This document shows positions 13,486 to 26,721 of a DNA stretch of 64,000 bases, piece by piece (the first letter of the stretch is position 1; each line of letters opens with the position of its first letter). The position numbers and the translations under genes were made by a program. Where the stretch lies: positions 406,202 through 470,201 of the forward strand of contig JAAEAF010000272.1 in the NCBI GenBank assembly GCA_011037195.1. Reading direction: 5' to 3'. The notes below the pieces were generated by a model. That model searched no databases, had not been told where the DNA came from, and worked only from the letters and a program-made list of their open reading frames with translations. The stretch is from Triatoma infestans. Lineage: Eukaryota; Arthropoda; Insecta; Hemiptera; Reduviidae.

Positions 13486-14755
13486 TTATATTTGCATAAC
13501 CGCTAATTTAAAATTTCAACTATTCAGCATTACTCCCTTATTTAGCTCTTTAACTCGATTTAGCTTCTTAAGAATCCAAAAAAATCCATTGCTCCCTCAA
13601 CAGTGATCTGAATAATCTTTTCTTATCTTAAGCAATGTACCTAGAAGAAATTCGACCCAATTCACATATTTCAATTCTTAACTCAGTCCCTTTTCATCTC
13701 CGTATACCTCTACAATCCTTTGACAAGACTGAAAAAGACAATGATTCAAGGAGTCACTTTTATGTGATTGAAATGTTACTGACTTCTACAATTAAAAACT
13801 TCTCTATTTTTTGATTGTTATTGTTTAATCTAACAAGAATTTAATTACATGGAGCAAAGATTGCTGCTATAATTAACAAAGAATTAGAAGGTAGAGGAAA
13901 GAAGAGACAGGAAAATAATTGTGTTTTAAGACTTTGCATTGTATATTCGACGATCTCACATTGCTGATCAAGTCATCCTGATGATAAGCGAACGGTCGAT
14001 AACCACAAAATGAATCAAAATAAATATCTATCTATGAAAACAAAAATTAGTTGGCTTCTCGACCAATTGATGGTAAAAAAAACAAAACCAAAAAATAAAT
14101 TTTGTAATTGTTTTTTAATAATTGACAGTTCGACGTTTCGACAAACTTTGTTTTCATATTACAACTAACGGCCAACAAGAATAATCTTCTGATAATCATA
14201 AATATCTATCCATTAATAAATGCACAAAAACAATACTTTTTGTTTAAATGATCCGTTACTTTAATCTGGACTTTAAATATTTAATATTTGTACTATAAAC
14301 TCCTTTTTAACAGTTAATGAAGGCCAATCTCAAATTAATTTCAGAATGGAAAGACAATATATATAGTAGCATTCGAGACATTGACAGCCTTGGTGTTTTT
14401 TATCAACTATCAGTTTTAGACGCAACCGCCCATTTTAAAAATACTTAATTGGGCTAAGCTGCTGTCAGATCACTCCTTCACTTCAAATTTCCACAGAAAG
14501 TCCATCTCCATCCCTCAGCTATCTCCAGACCTTCAATCAGCTTCTCTCAATTCCTTGCTAGTCTAACCGTTCTCTTGTTTCCCCGAGATGTACATTTTCT
14601 CATCATTTTTTGTTATCCTCCATCCTGCATTCTTCTAATGTGAATCTTCCCTGGTTTGGTTAATGCCATCTTCTTCCTTATATCTTCAATCTGCATTCAA
14701 TCCATTCTATACTTTTCCAAATATCTCCTCCAGTATTCCATCTCTACTACTTTTA
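13485..14755. other. Intergenic DNA with a fragment of foldback family 3
   Basis: At about 13945-14030 the words cgatctcacattg, atcctgatgat, cggtcgataaccacaaaatga match foldback family 3, but only one arm is seen. The rest is AT-rich and shows no gene. Confidence 0.5.
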
Positions 14756-14787
14756 ACTTCGCAAAGAATTCTGGGAAATAGATCTGG

Positions 14788-14812
14788 TTTCAGCTTGTAT
14801 ACCCTTCATCAG
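14788..14812 (-). other. CTGATGA-...-GAAAC motif in an unclassified repeat
   Basis: Read on the minus strand: CTGATGA, then AGGGTATACAAGCT, then GAAAC. The intervening segment pairs poorly (AG/CT only). The surrounding sequence (about 14755-14870) differs from foldback families 1-3, so this is a fourth context for the same motif. Confidence 0.4.
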
Positions 14813-14869
14813 GTCCGGCTGAATGTATACGAAAGATCAACCGGGCCTCCGCCCTATGAATATTAAGCA

Positions 14870-16590
14870 AAGAATGCAGAAATTGGCAAAAAATGAATAA
14901 AAATAATAATAATAATGAGTATCTTGTTATGTAGTGAAACCGAAGCACAAAATTTTAACAGACTAATTCAATATGTTTATTGATGTGTACTACATATTAC
15001 GTAAATTGAATACTTAGTAATTTCCCTGAATTAAATTAAATTGTTTGGAAATATTTTTATAATTTTATATAAATGTAGATAAAGAAATTAAGTGATACAG
15101 TTTCACTTTCCTCTTTTGTAATAATTTAATTATCAAACTGTAAATTTGTGTAAATATTAATTGTAAACAATTATTTCATAATATAAAAATGGAATCCTAT
15201 ATTCTGTCATTATTGCTTTCCGAAATATATCTACACAAGGAGAATACATATTGCAAAAAATTCCAAAATTTTGGTGGCGTCATTTAAACAAAATATTCAA
15301 GTTTAAATTATATTTCACTAGATAATTTTTATTATGTTCACTACAATTATGGTCGACTTCAAGAAGTTTTTTATTTGTAAACTAAAGAGAATATAAGAAT
15401 TTCTTTTGGCAATAATTTTTTTGTCACATCAAAATGAAATATATTTTAAGTTGTAAAATTGAATTTTTCACAAATTTCAAAGTGGTGATTTATATTTTGG
15501 CAATAAACAACGAATTTGCTAAAACCACATAAAAATTCGAAAACAGGTATAGGATATCTATGTTAATAATAATAGTAGGCCTACATTCGGTGATTCATCA
15601 CGATCACCTAAAATTTGTCTCTCAACCTACAATTAATCTCTATATTACTAATTTTATATGGTTTAATAATTATTGTATTGATAACTATCACTAAAATTAA
15701 AAAAGATAATAAAATTGAGAAAAATATTATATTAAAATTAATAGTTGTCAATAAATGTTAATTTTCATAAGATCACTGCGCAGAACATTTGCTTAAGACT
15801 CCAGCGCATCCTGCAGCTAGCCCTGCACTCAATAATGAACTAAATCATTGTTTTTTATATCTTTAGGAGAAAGTCTTATTCCACAGTAATATAAACCATT
15901 CTCGCAGCCTTCCATTTCATCTTTGCCCATCCTCTTATATCGTCCAAAGTTAAACCAATCTTTAGAATTAAATGGATAAAAGATTACCATCACTTAATAA
16001 AGCTTGTAATATAGCTCATTGATTATTATTCAACATTTCCACACTTCTTTTATTCAGTATCGACTAAAAGCCAGAAACTGATTCGGACATGTTGACCGAT
16101 TGTACCAGAAATCAGTCAAAGAGAAAGCATATCTCTATTTTACCAGTAAAATAAATAAGAGAATAGATTGAAAAACAGGTTCTATAGCATCTTTTAGTAA
16201 AGAATACTTTATTGAATCTATGATTTAAAGTATTATTACAATAACTTCCATTGTTTTCTTCAAATTGATCAAAATTCATGAACTTTCTAACATTCTATTC
16301 ATAGTTTATTTAATTTAGTAATGTATTTAGAAAACAAAATGGATGAGTAAGGTGATCTAAAGATAGAATGATCAAGGAGAGACACGTGGTCTCTAACTCG
16401 TGGCTAAGGACATTGCTACGGTGCATGTATTAAATTTTCTTGATCTCAAGTAAAATTTAGGGCCTCTTTCTCTCTCTCTCTCTCTCTAATATTATTTTTA
16501 GCTTTTATTTAATCTTACATATTTTTCTAATTTGCCTAAATTCATACACATGAGAAAATTTAAAAATTTGTGATTCTTTTACACTTTATT
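14870..16590. other. AT-rich intergenic DNA, nothing recognised
   Basis: No ORF with recognisable similarity and no clear repeat boundary except a (TC)n microsatellite at 16470-16487. Confidence 0.5.
16470..16487. repeat. (TC)n microsatellite
   Basis: Nine TC dinucleotides in a row. Confidence 0.9.
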
Positions 16591-16591
16591 G

Positions 16592-16778
16592 AAAATTGAA
16601 TTTTGAAGTTTCTGCAACTTTCGTTTTTGTTTTATGTTGTTCACATACACATACACACCATTTTTTAAAAATCACTTTTTTGGACTCAGGGGTCCTCAAA
16701 ACGTATATTTCCGATGAAAACTCGATATAGAAAATTTGACACGCTTACAATACTTCTTCTATAGCAGTTAGAGAAAGT
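16592..16778 (+). repeat. ~1 kb dispersed repeat, 3'-terminal fragment
   Basis: This shares the terminal block of the full copy at 32370-33362: ctttcg/gatttttcg followed by gttcacatacacatacac, cttttttggactcagggg, cctcaaaacg, gaaaactcgatat, aaaatttgacacg and the final gagaaagt. Confidence 0.75.
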
Positions 16779-16789
16779 AAAAAAAGAAG

Positions 16790-19700
16790 TTATTTACAAA
16801 TATTACTTACTAAATTAAAGAAAATTCAATTGTCATTTTTTTTTTTTTAATTAAATTTTGTCAGCATTAATTACTGATTAAAAATGATTAATAATTGAAA
16901 GCCATAAGAAAAGAAAGAATATCAATAATAATAAAAATAATTTAGAAAAATTAAACTGATATTCAATTTTAAAACATTTTTAGCGACATCTGGCTCTCAT
17001 CCTAAGGCTTGACCATGGACCATTAGAATATTCTGAAATTCACTTAAGAGATGTTTCCCAAACTTTAGCTGCTGCTTTACCTAGCTCCTGTAAATTGCTG
17101 AAAAATACAGACTACGCTCCCAGCCTTACTTGGATCAAGTTCTACAGCTTAGACTAACAAGAACGCTGTTATGAATCCTTAATTTCTGCAAGTATTATCA
17201 TTCAAAACATAGGCAGTAAAAGTAGTAAAGGCCTCCTAAAAGAGGGGCAAATTAATTTATTATTATTATTCATTACTTTGTAATGTAAAAACTTCTAAAT
17301 AGAAAGTTAAAAAATAAATAAATAAATACATTTTATTATTGTCCAACCAAAGGGTAATAATAATCATAAGAGTTCAAACGAGATGTGAATACAAGGCTTT
17401 GATGATATATATTAGTTTTAATAGTTATAAAAACACATTTAAAGTATCTACATAGTTGGCACCCATTTAATCTGGTCAGTGTATACAGCCGACTTTGTAA
17501 CTGCCTGCACAAACTATCTTTAATTTATCATGATTTAGCCTACAATTATTATAAAATAAATACTGAAGCTTTACTTTTATTTAGCTGGAGTTATGTATGT
17601 TTTTTGTACAAAATATAATTAAATTTTTTATTAATTACTAAATAAATACTAGGGTAAGAAGATATGATCCATAAGTGAAATGTTTATTTAAAAAACATTA
17701 ACGGGCTGAGATTTGGTTAATAAAACATTTGATAGTTAGTTATAAAAGTTTCAAAAAAAAAAAATTAAATACTTATTAAATATTAATTTAAAAATTTAAT
17801 AAAAAATTAATACAGCTGACTCTGAATTTTACTTAAGGTTAAAAATCTTTAATTATATTAAGGAAATTGAAGTAAAGTAAAGCTGTGGTTATATGGTGCA
17901 TTTTAACCGGCTTTCTCTAATAATTGGAGAGAAAATTTCTGCATATGGATACAAATTGCAAGCGTAATTATGAGTAAACGCTCGTTAAATCTATGAATCT
18001 ATATTTTTAAGAAATTACTATTAAAAAAAAAAAAAAAAAGTGGGTCTGAATTTCTTAAACAAAACGTGAACGCACTGTTAAATGAGACTAACATACTAAA
18101 TGAGAAGATTATAAATGCAAATTACAAATATATTGTGAAGTATATAATCAATCTATTGTAATTGAGTTGTTCTCTTAATGTTTATTTGCTGTCGATAAGA
18201 AGATGATGATATCTGGTGAAAACGTCTTGAGTATAATGGATCGACATTTCCACTGAGACAATACACCTTACTCTATAAGCATCCACAATACTCGCCACAA
18301 ACAGTTTGCCGTTCGCCAAACTTTCACCTCAAACCATACCTGTATAGGTTATAAGGTTATAACACTATTGCATAAGTGTAAAATAGGTAACTACGCAATT
18401 CAGTCATGCATTGGTATAATTAACTCTGCGTTGCTAATTTGCAATTTAATCTGCACCATCTCCATCCTGTCAACTACGATAGTGTGAATACCTGAAGTGA
18501 TGGCTCTGATCCTTGTACCAAGTCCTCCGCAGCATTCTTGATATATATCCTAATAGAAGCTTATTTTAAGATCCTCTGGAAATATTTTCTAGGAATTCAT
18601 CCGGACCTCGGTCATCCGATCAAGATACATAAGAATTAACTAACACCCGTGACCCTCTTTTCTCCAGTTGACGATTCTGCTAAAAATATTTCCGTATAAA
18701 ATCGGATTCAATAAGAAAACGCACAAAGTAGAACGCTGTAAAGCAACACCAAATTATCCCAGAGATACCAAGTATTGAGAACCAAGGCTTACGATACCAA
18801 GAAAATCATGCGAACTTTATGCGAACCTCATTTCTATCTTCTGTCTGGAACCAAAGGATATATCGGATTGCAGGGGCGTACTGAGGAACTTGGTCTCACT
18901 CAACCACCAGGTTTTCTTTCCTTACGACAATAGTTATCACTTATGGCGAACATGCTTATGGCACTAGCATGAAATATATGTAACTATAGTATATAATGGT
19001 GTGGTATTTAGTTGGTTGTTGCAGTAAGAGCTCAAAGCAAAGGCCTTGCATCAAAGTTGCAAGAGTTCCAAAAGGAATATGTGGTCAGTTGAGTTGAGGA
19101 TAGGAAAATTTCCTAAAGTAAAAATTCCCACATGCTCTAACTTCGAAGGTGAGCCCGCTGTTTTAAACATTCTAGGTATGTAGTAAAGTAACACTAAATT
19201 CCCAAATAGTCCAAGGATTATTCTTTGCTTTCGCTTACAGTTCTTAACCATCTATTTCCACAAACATAGAGCACAAATATTACCGGAAGATTTTAAAAAA
19301 ACCGTGGCAGCCTAACTGCCGCAGGAAATTTATGGAAGTTTAACGCTATTTGAGTAATAAGAATCCATATTCCATTTGGTTCCGTCAAAATTGGTTAATT
19401 AAGTCTAGAATAGTTTATTGGACTATTTCTATATTTGGTTTATTTATTATATTGATATATATTGGCCAGATTTTCACTTTCAATCATGAATAAGAGGGGT
19501 TAAAGTAATATAATGATATAAGTTTGTAATCGATCATGTTTTTCGATTCCTTATGTTCTTCTATCAATATGTTTGACTAAAATAGATTAGAAACATTTAT
19601 ACAAAAATATTATAATAATTTAATCCATCAGAATATTTGTTCACGGAAGAAAGATAAATATGGGGTCACTGAAATGAATCAATTGTTGGGATCGCAATGC

Positions 19701-20480
19701 CGGAAATCTCGGAATATTGTTCCCCATCTGATGCCATCATAACCCTTCTTTCTCTTAGTAGAAAAAGTTTAGGACAAATTCCTGAAATACTTTCATTTCT
19801 GATTTCTACTCCCTAGGATGGACCTTCATTATTGCATTATGTTGCACATTAAACTTCCACCTTGGAATGTCGCAGGAAAAATCAGGTATTATATCCTCAA
19901 CAAACTCCTAAACGGCATCATAGATTATCAACTTCTTTTCTTCATTAATTTCTCAGTCCCATCCAAATATAAACAAACTCAAGCCCACAAATATATTCTT
20001 CACCAACAATCATAGGTCAAAATTGGATTTTAAGCAGGCTGACAAATGCTAACGATGCGCAAATTGATTTGTTCCATAAACACCTGAGCTCTGTTAAAAG
20101 AAAAATAAATATTTCTGTTTATTACATTATTTCTTGTATGAATTTCTATATTGCTTGTCTTCACTCATTTCTCATTTCTTTTTACCTATTATAAAGTAAT
20201 TATTATTATTTTTTAATTTGCAATTGTGCAAATAATTTTATTATAATAATATGATTAGATATTTATTTAATTAATTAATTATTAACCTTCAGTATGAGAT
20301 ATTTTAATTAACAGTCCTTTAAATAAACAGAAATCTTACGGTTTATATTTCATGTTTTACTAATGATGACTTTTTACGTTGTTATTACAATAAATTAGAT
20401 GGTTGTAAACTGTATTATTTAGTTCAAATTAAGATCATAACAATATAAATTGTCAATATTTAGTATTAACCCCATACAAA
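16790..20480. other. AT-rich intergenic DNA, nothing recognised
   Basis: Only short unconvincing ORFs (for example 19051-19251 minus and 19818-20015 plus) without recognisable motifs. Confidence 0.5.
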
Positions 20481-20483
20481 AAG

Positions 20484-20724
20484 GAAGGGATTAGCCCAAT
20501 GATAGTGTGCTGCACTAGAGACGCGGAGGGTTCGAGTCCACCAGTGCTGGCCTTTCGATTTTCTCTTTCTAGGAGCCAATAGAGCTCACTGGCCGGTGAT
20601 GGGTAGTGCACTGAGAAGGTGATGGGGGCACAATAGATCATTAGGGTGCAATCCATTACCCTCCTATAACAATCTAATCTAATCCCTAACTAAATCCCTC
20701 AATCTAATCTAATCCCAATCTAAA
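20484..20724 (+). mobile_element. tRNA-derived SINE with (AATCT)-rich tail
   Basis: A tRNA-like head begins gggattagcccaatgatag (diverged A box) and has a B box ggttcgagtcc at 20529-20539. The body includes gagctcactggccggtgatg and gtgcactgagaagg, shared with the SINEs at 6611-6762 and 53025-53264. It ends in several aatctaatct units instead of poly(A). The same tail type closes the L1-like LINE at 50165-50208. Transcription by RNA polymerase III would have started at its head. Confidence 0.8.
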
Positions 20725-20729
20725 AGAGT

Positions 20730-22550
20730 ATAACTTAAGTTTTTGTAAAATAGGCATTCCATGCATGTATTACAATAAATAAATAAATTACAAAAATATT
20801 AAAACAGTATTGGATCAATTTATGTCACAAACATAGTAGTTAAAAATTTGTTCTTAAAGATTACATTAAAACAGGAAAGTTTGTGGAAACCGTTTCAATT
20901 GGAATTTAAAAATCTCTAGTTTAACTAGTTTATACAATATGTTTAACATGTTACTATTCTCAATTTAAAAAAAATCCATTTCTTTCATAAAACTTATTAA
21001 TTTGTCCGATTAAACATTGCATTAGACATTACATCGGTAAGATAACAATTTATTTTATTTCTATGCTCATGTTTAAGATTTACTTATTTTGTTAACTTTA
21101 TACCCTAGAAAGATTTATTATATTGCGAACTGTGCTACATAGGACACATCTATTTTTGTAATAACGGATCTTAATACGTATTCTAAAAAACATTTATAAT
21201 TCAAAATAGATATTTATTACGCGAGCTTTGATGTAAATCAACTGCTAAAAATATAATTTTGAAAAATAAATAACGAAAATTATATCTGCACTTCTTACTG
21301 CCAACAACCTGAATATGTTAGTTTAAACCTTTATCATTTATTATGTAAACTAAAATGCATTTAAATATATTTACATACATGAATATATATATTTTTTCAA
21401 ATTCCTTTTTGAATTTGAAATCCTATTTTACAAATTCCTTTTTAAATTATATTACAAATAATATAATGGTGAATATGAACGGTAAAGTTGTACTTTGTAA
21501 AGTACAAAGGGGACCAGTACGAGATAAGTTCGGCAGCGGCCAATCCTTACATTGAAAACTTCGAAAAAGAAAACTTTGATATAACTTGAGTATGACTAAA
21601 TATATATATGCATAGTTCTAAATAAATCTAGATCTAGAATCTAAATAAATTAAGATAGTAACTTAATGAATGAAATGATAGTCTTGGGATAAAGAAATGG
21701 AAGTCTATTTATTGCTAATTTCTGATGAAATCAGAAATTAGGGAGTCTGAAATACTGAGATAGCTCTATCGTCAAAGTAACATAGCTAGAGTTATTGTTG
21801 ACATTGTTACTTCTGACATACTACCATTGCTTACTGAGGTAGGCTCCGTGTAGCTCGGCTATTTCAGTTGGATACACATATAGATTGTAGCTCGAAGCCC
21901 AGCCAACCTAGTATTTTTGATTACCTCACATACTATTCGGCTACCCGCCATCTCTACTCCAACATATAGTTAACAATTACATCCCCCACTCCTAATACTT
22001 ATGTAAAGTAAGGAATTATATTACTATTTAAATAATTTAATTCATAAATTTATTTAATTCGCTAATGTATGATTTACTTGTAGCTGTGGTTAACTGGCAG
22101 GAATATCTCTTTATGATATCACTCTTAAAAGCGTAGATATTGGTTTCTCAATTTTTTTAGTCATTGCTATAAATATAGATAGAACAAGCTTCTTAAGGTA
22201 ATATCTACGAGAAGAAGAAAGGTAAAAGAAATATAAAATCTGTGAAAGTTATTCTGCTCCTCGTTGGCAATTAGAAACATCTATGAAGGTCTGATATTTA
22301 TATATCTCTGAGATTCAATTTAGAATTAATGCAAAGATAATATTAATAGATAAACTTGATTGCTAATTCCAAACTTGTTATTTCTAGTTTCATCTCCAAT
22401 GAATTTGAATTTATTGCTAATAAAAAGTAGACAAACTTTCCTGTCGGTACGCTTCTCGTTTAGTATTTTTGGCCAAAAGTTTGGTTAAAAATTTTGTATG
22501 AGAATAAAACTCATTTTTAGCAAAGTAAGCCTCTGAAGGGACTTTCTAAG
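20730..22550. other. Intergenic DNA with one member of a ~75-bp repeat
   Basis: The block at about 21505-21577 (accagtac...aagt/ttcggcagc, ccaatcctt/tacattgaaaacttcg, aaaaagaaaact) recurs in diverged form at 22556-22636. Nothing else was identified. Confidence 0.5.
21505..21577 (+). repeat. Direct repeat, copy 1
   Basis: About 75 bases shared with 22556-22636, with roughly one mismatch in six. Identity unknown. Confidence 0.6.
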
Positions 22551-22555
22551 AGCAA

Positions 22556-22636
22556 ACAAAAGGAACCAGTACAATTATCCACTAAGTTTGGGAGCATCCA
22601 ATCTTTACATTGAAAAACTTCGAAAAAGAAAACTGT
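22556..22636 (+). repeat. Direct repeat, copy 2
   Basis: The second copy directly precedes the mariner fossil at 22640-23052 and may belong to it, whereas copy 1 stands alone. Confidence 0.6.
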
Positions 22637-22639
22637 GGA

Positions 22640-23052
22640 CAAAGCCACCAATAGGGACGCTTATTGATACAGTAAATTCTTTCCTCCCATACAAAAACTA
22701 ATCATAAACTACATTACCTAGTGCTCGACAGCACTTGGAACTGAAAAATTAGGCAAGAAAGTTCTATCTCCTCCTACCATACAGACTGGATCTCGCACCA
22801 TCAGATTTCTTTTTGTTTGGTCCTCTCAAGACTCAAGGAGTCAATTACATGACGTAAAAATTTCACAACAATTAAGAGAAAAAACAAATATGCAAAAGGT
22901 GGCTGTCATGTGTCAAGACTCATTTTCTCCGGGTTTAAAAAACAAGGAGAGATGGGAATGTATTTGGGGATTATGTTGAGAAATAGGTAAACTGTGAGCT
23001 TCATTCAATAAACCAAAACATTTGCCTCTTTATTTATTGAATGGCATAATCT
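22640..23052 (+). pseudogene. mariner transposase fossil, C-terminal part and right end
   Basis: Broken frames give a fragment resembling the mariner third-aspartate motif (from ggatctcgcaccatcagatttc, compare [10 protein letters not shown]) followed by FGPLK-like and GVNYMT-like words. Further on, the sequence gagatgggaatg...ggattatgttgagaa resembles the conserved end (ERW-CI---GDYVEK) of the transposase. The fragment closes with tttatttattgaatggcata, which resembles the terminal inverted repeat of the better mariner copy at 48883-50162. The N-terminal half and left end were not found. Confidence 0.6.
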
Positions 23053-23054
23053 TC

Positions 23055-25230
23055 TTTTATATTAGGTATAGTTATGGATATTAAGAATTAATATTTTTAT
23101 TTCGGGCGTTTCTCAATGAAAAAACGAGCTCAGAATTCAGTATCTTCCTTGTATTTTTTAGATCTGCAATATATTGGGAGTGTTCCTTTCTTTTTGTATG
23201 TGCCAAACATTAACCATTTTAACATTTTCTCTGAGGGATATGAAATGGAAATATCAGTTTTCTCATCTCTGAGGATTATCAAATGCTCAACCGTTGTTCA
23301 TCCATTTCTTCCTTTCTAAACTACAAAAACAATATACAGAACTAATCATATATATACCTGGTATTTCCTTTGACTATGTATGATAATCGAACATTATCAT
23401 TATACCTTAATTTAGTTTTTCAAGTATTCAATAAATAGATTAGTATTGTTGACCAGTTCAATGCAGGAATAGTTTATTTCCAAATCTAAATATTTAAAAC
23501 ATGTTTATTATTTTAGATTAGTTAAATGCAATTTCAATATGGTGTTATATGAATGTAGCGCACGACCTTGGCACCAGAAATCTATTTCTGTGAGTAACCC
23601 TGGCTGTATATTTACAGCTGCCAAACATTACAACTTAAGGTGTTATCTTAATTTATTTATACTATAAGATATAGTTATTACTGTTTTATAGATTAAAATT
23701 GCAATGTAATTAAAAAACATGTTTGCTGTTTGATACCTCTCAGTATTGCTTAAAGTATTAAAAAGTTATTTCTGTACTTTAAATTGTTTTTCTAGTAACC
23801 CTAATAGATATGAAATAGTTACTTTAGAGGTCCTTTGTCCTAATGGATCGATTAGCTGCTACTTTTTTCCTGGATGGCTTAACATTAGTTCATATGTGCC
23901 GCAGGGGCGCCCGAACACTATCGACGCAATGGACGAGTTGGTAATGCAATGCTGTCCTTCTTTAAATACTGCTCATAAAAAAACTATTATAGCAAAGCAT
24001 AATTATAAGTTTAGTGACTTGGATTTCTATTTTATTATTTTCCTTTACTATATTTTTCCTGGAGCATCTCAGGTAGAAAATAATTTACAGTGATCATGTC
24101 CAACCTCCAGGGAGACGGAATTGTAAGATAAAGAAGAAGAAGAACCCATTACTGCTCTAAGAATTGTTGCGATGGTGATAAATTCTCTTGTTTTATTTAT
24201 TAGAAATACAGTTTTGAGGGTACGAATACGAAATAAAATGTTTTTTAACAAAAGTTAAGTTCTTTGCAAATACTTCAAAAACGAAAAATCGCAGGAAGCT
24301 TAAACTTGTGCTCTGTTTAGAAATCATTGCGAAAAACGACAATAAGGTTTTATTGTCGTATGCTGGTATGCTTACGTTACTGAATGGGTTTTCTATAATC
24401 CGAGTTTATGGAAATTATATATAATATTGATTATTCACTTATATCTGAAACTTTTTTGGGGGAGCTATTACTAAACTGCCATGTTAATATAATGAACGAT
24501 TCAATCATCTACATCATATTAAAGATCGCTAAATATAATAGCGAATATTCCGAATTCTAAGAAAATCCGTCAACCTGAAGTAAATCTTAATTGAATAGTT
24601 ATTCTAATTTTTGGCGACTTTCTAGGAACTTTTTATTTTTAACTATATTCATACAAAGTTCCATCACTTTTATTTGCTTAATTTTTCCAGAAAATGGATT
24701 TTTGAGACGTGTTAAGGTCTCCATTAAAATTTTGAAATAAGTAGTCATGTGAATGTTTCATACTTGAACTTTTATTATAAATCTCTTATGCATTTTAAAC
24801 GCGCTATTCAAAACATCAAACGTGCATTATAAAAAGCACTGTTTCATTGAATGAAAGGAACAAAATGAAGAAATAGAAAATAACTTAATCATTAGCTAGT
24901 TGTTAACTCGAAGGCGCAAAAAAAAAAAAAATAAATAAAATAGAATAAAGAAAAACGAAAAATCTAAAATTAATTAATTAATCTTAATACTGAACATATT
25001 TACAACTAAATATACTGATAATTTTAAAATTATATATGTTATATTAAATTTAGAAATTGAAATAGAATTTTTTTTCTTCAATAATTACTTTAAAGCAAAA
25101 TTATTGAAATAGTTATTATAAAAATGTAATTAAAACCTTTTAGTATAGATAATTGCCGCTAGAAAATAGCACCCACCAGAAGTAATCTCTCTATAGTTAC
25201 AAAAACTGTCACCAGTTGCGAAATTCGATA
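23055..25230. other. AT-rich intergenic DNA, nothing recognised
   Basis: The longest ORF (23746-24093, plus, 115 codons) has no motif I recognise, no convincing context and AT-rich codon use, and is probably chance. Confidence 0.5.
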
Positions 25231-26040
25231 TAAATAATTGTGACCACTACTTCCAAATGTTTCAAAAAGATCTCTCCACCACCAGAAGGAGCTCCAATGA
25301 ATTTTCTTTAAATTTGGTATATCATTTATATGCACATAAAAGCTACAATTTTTATATGAATCATTTCTCCGGGAAAATCATTTGAGAGGCTTTTGAGTGA
25401 GGGGTGGGTTTCTGTTTCATATAAAGTTCTATTAGTTTACTATATAATACTATCAACTAAATACAATTAATTAGACTTAGATATGTCGCGAAAATTCTGA
25501 GTTTCAGGTTAATCGGTTCAACAGAACTACGTTTTTTTCTGAACACAATTTTTTGCGACTTTCTCTATAAACACTCTGGTGGGTTTCATTAATTTATAGT
25601 TACTAACTATTAAATATATATACCTATCACTTTTGTTTCAAACTTTTATCCGAGAAAGTTTATTTAAAGAAGTCTTAAGGGTAAGTATTCCTCAAAAAAG
25701 TCATTCTTAGGTTTTGATACTTTAACTGATATAAAATTGATGACAAACATTTAGTAAAAATCACAAGATTGAATAAAATTAATCAATTTCTTGAAACTCG
25801 GAAGTATGGAATGGTAGAATTATTATATCATCTAAGCTAGCACTTTAGGCGAAAACATAACCATTCCTCCTCCAAAAATCCCTTAAATAACTTTACCCGA
25901 ATAAATGTTGCAAATAAGAGTTGTGGCTCTTTGTATGTGTAGTTCAGATAATTAGTTTAAAGAAACTAGTAGAAAATTGAAAAGTATCTTTCAGTAAAAA
26001 CGCCCTTTCGGTCATAAATTTTCTTCATTAACTATTGAAG
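25230..26040. repeat. Two ~1 kb repeat fragments in inverted orientation
   Basis: From about 25230 to 25590 the dispersed repeat is reversed (catttctccgggaaaat, gaggggtgggttt, reading into ttttttgcgactttctc). From about 25640 to 26040 it is in direct orientation (cttgaaactcgg, agctagcacttt, ttgtagctctttgtatgtgtag-like words). Both are clearly diverged from the copy at 32370-33362. Confidence 0.55.
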
Positions 26041-26324
26041 CTAATAATAATTTGAATGAATTGATGTTTATTCTTATTCTTTTAGTAATTAGTAAAATAA
26101 CTATTTCTGTATGAAAATTATTGGTGCAGGAAATGAAGTAACATTCCAATAATTAACACGTGAGGCGGAAGAGGGATTATCTTGCGAAACTTGCCTCAGG
26201 AATGTTAAAACCCAATCGGCCGCTTGATCAGGCAAAGAACTCTTAATTTTCTTAACGATAAGAATAGAGGTAAATTTCAAGATAACCAAAGTGGTGGGGT
26301 CTGTTGCACAATGCAACGAAAGTG

Positions 26325-26450
26325 TCTCTTTTGCTTTCCAGCTCTGCAGAACCAACCACAACAATAGTGAAAAGAGTCTCCACTAACCACTAATCTCTTT
26401 TGCTTTGCAGCTCTGCAGAACCAACCACAACAATAGTGAAAAGAGCCTCC
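26325..26450. repeat. Tandem duplication (~69-bp unit) of a foldback family 3 end
   Basis: tctcttttgcttt(c/g)cagctctgcag and the following accaaccacaacaatagtg, aaaagag occur twice, starting at 26325 and 26394. The words cagctctgcagaaccaacc also end the foldbacks at 46828-46965 and 39237-39410. Confidence 0.7.
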
Positions 26451-26708
26451 ATCCACTAACCTTCTTCATCGCATGTTTCAGGCAAGCGCGGGTAAGTTTA
26501 CAAAGAGGCACTGGACATTGACCTCTCTGCCTTGCAGGAATTATCAGTTAATTTTATGACAGTATATGAAATTGGCGAAGTTAGACTGAACGGCAAGTCA
26601 ACCATTCGTTCTGCGGAAGGTTGTAAAAACAAAAAATAAATAAATTTCAAAATACCTTCCATAGAGATAAAATGATTAAATAAACACGAGGTAATAATAA
26701 AACAATTG

Positions 26709-26714
26709 TTTATT
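26709..26714 (-). promoter_or_regulatory. RpL7A polyadenylation signal AATAAA
   Basis: AATAAA on the minus strand, starting 8 bases after the stop codon at 26722. A very short 3' UTR is usual for ribosomal protein genes. Confidence 0.7.
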
Positions 26715-26721
26715 AAAAAAA

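Noticed and set aside
20484..20560. Possible tRNA gene (A and B box-like words) here and, on the minus strand, at 53190-53262
   Set aside because: Both are followed by a shared non-tRNA body and a tail, lack a convincing acceptor stem pairing, and belong to a repeated family, so they are SINE heads.
23746..24093. 115-codon ORF as a host gene
   Set aside because: No recognisable motif, no splice or repeat context, and a length compatible with chance in AT-rich DNA.
26101..26364. 87-codon minus ORF as a gene
   Set aside because: Its first codons come from the tandem copy of a foldback end and the rest shows no motif I can name.
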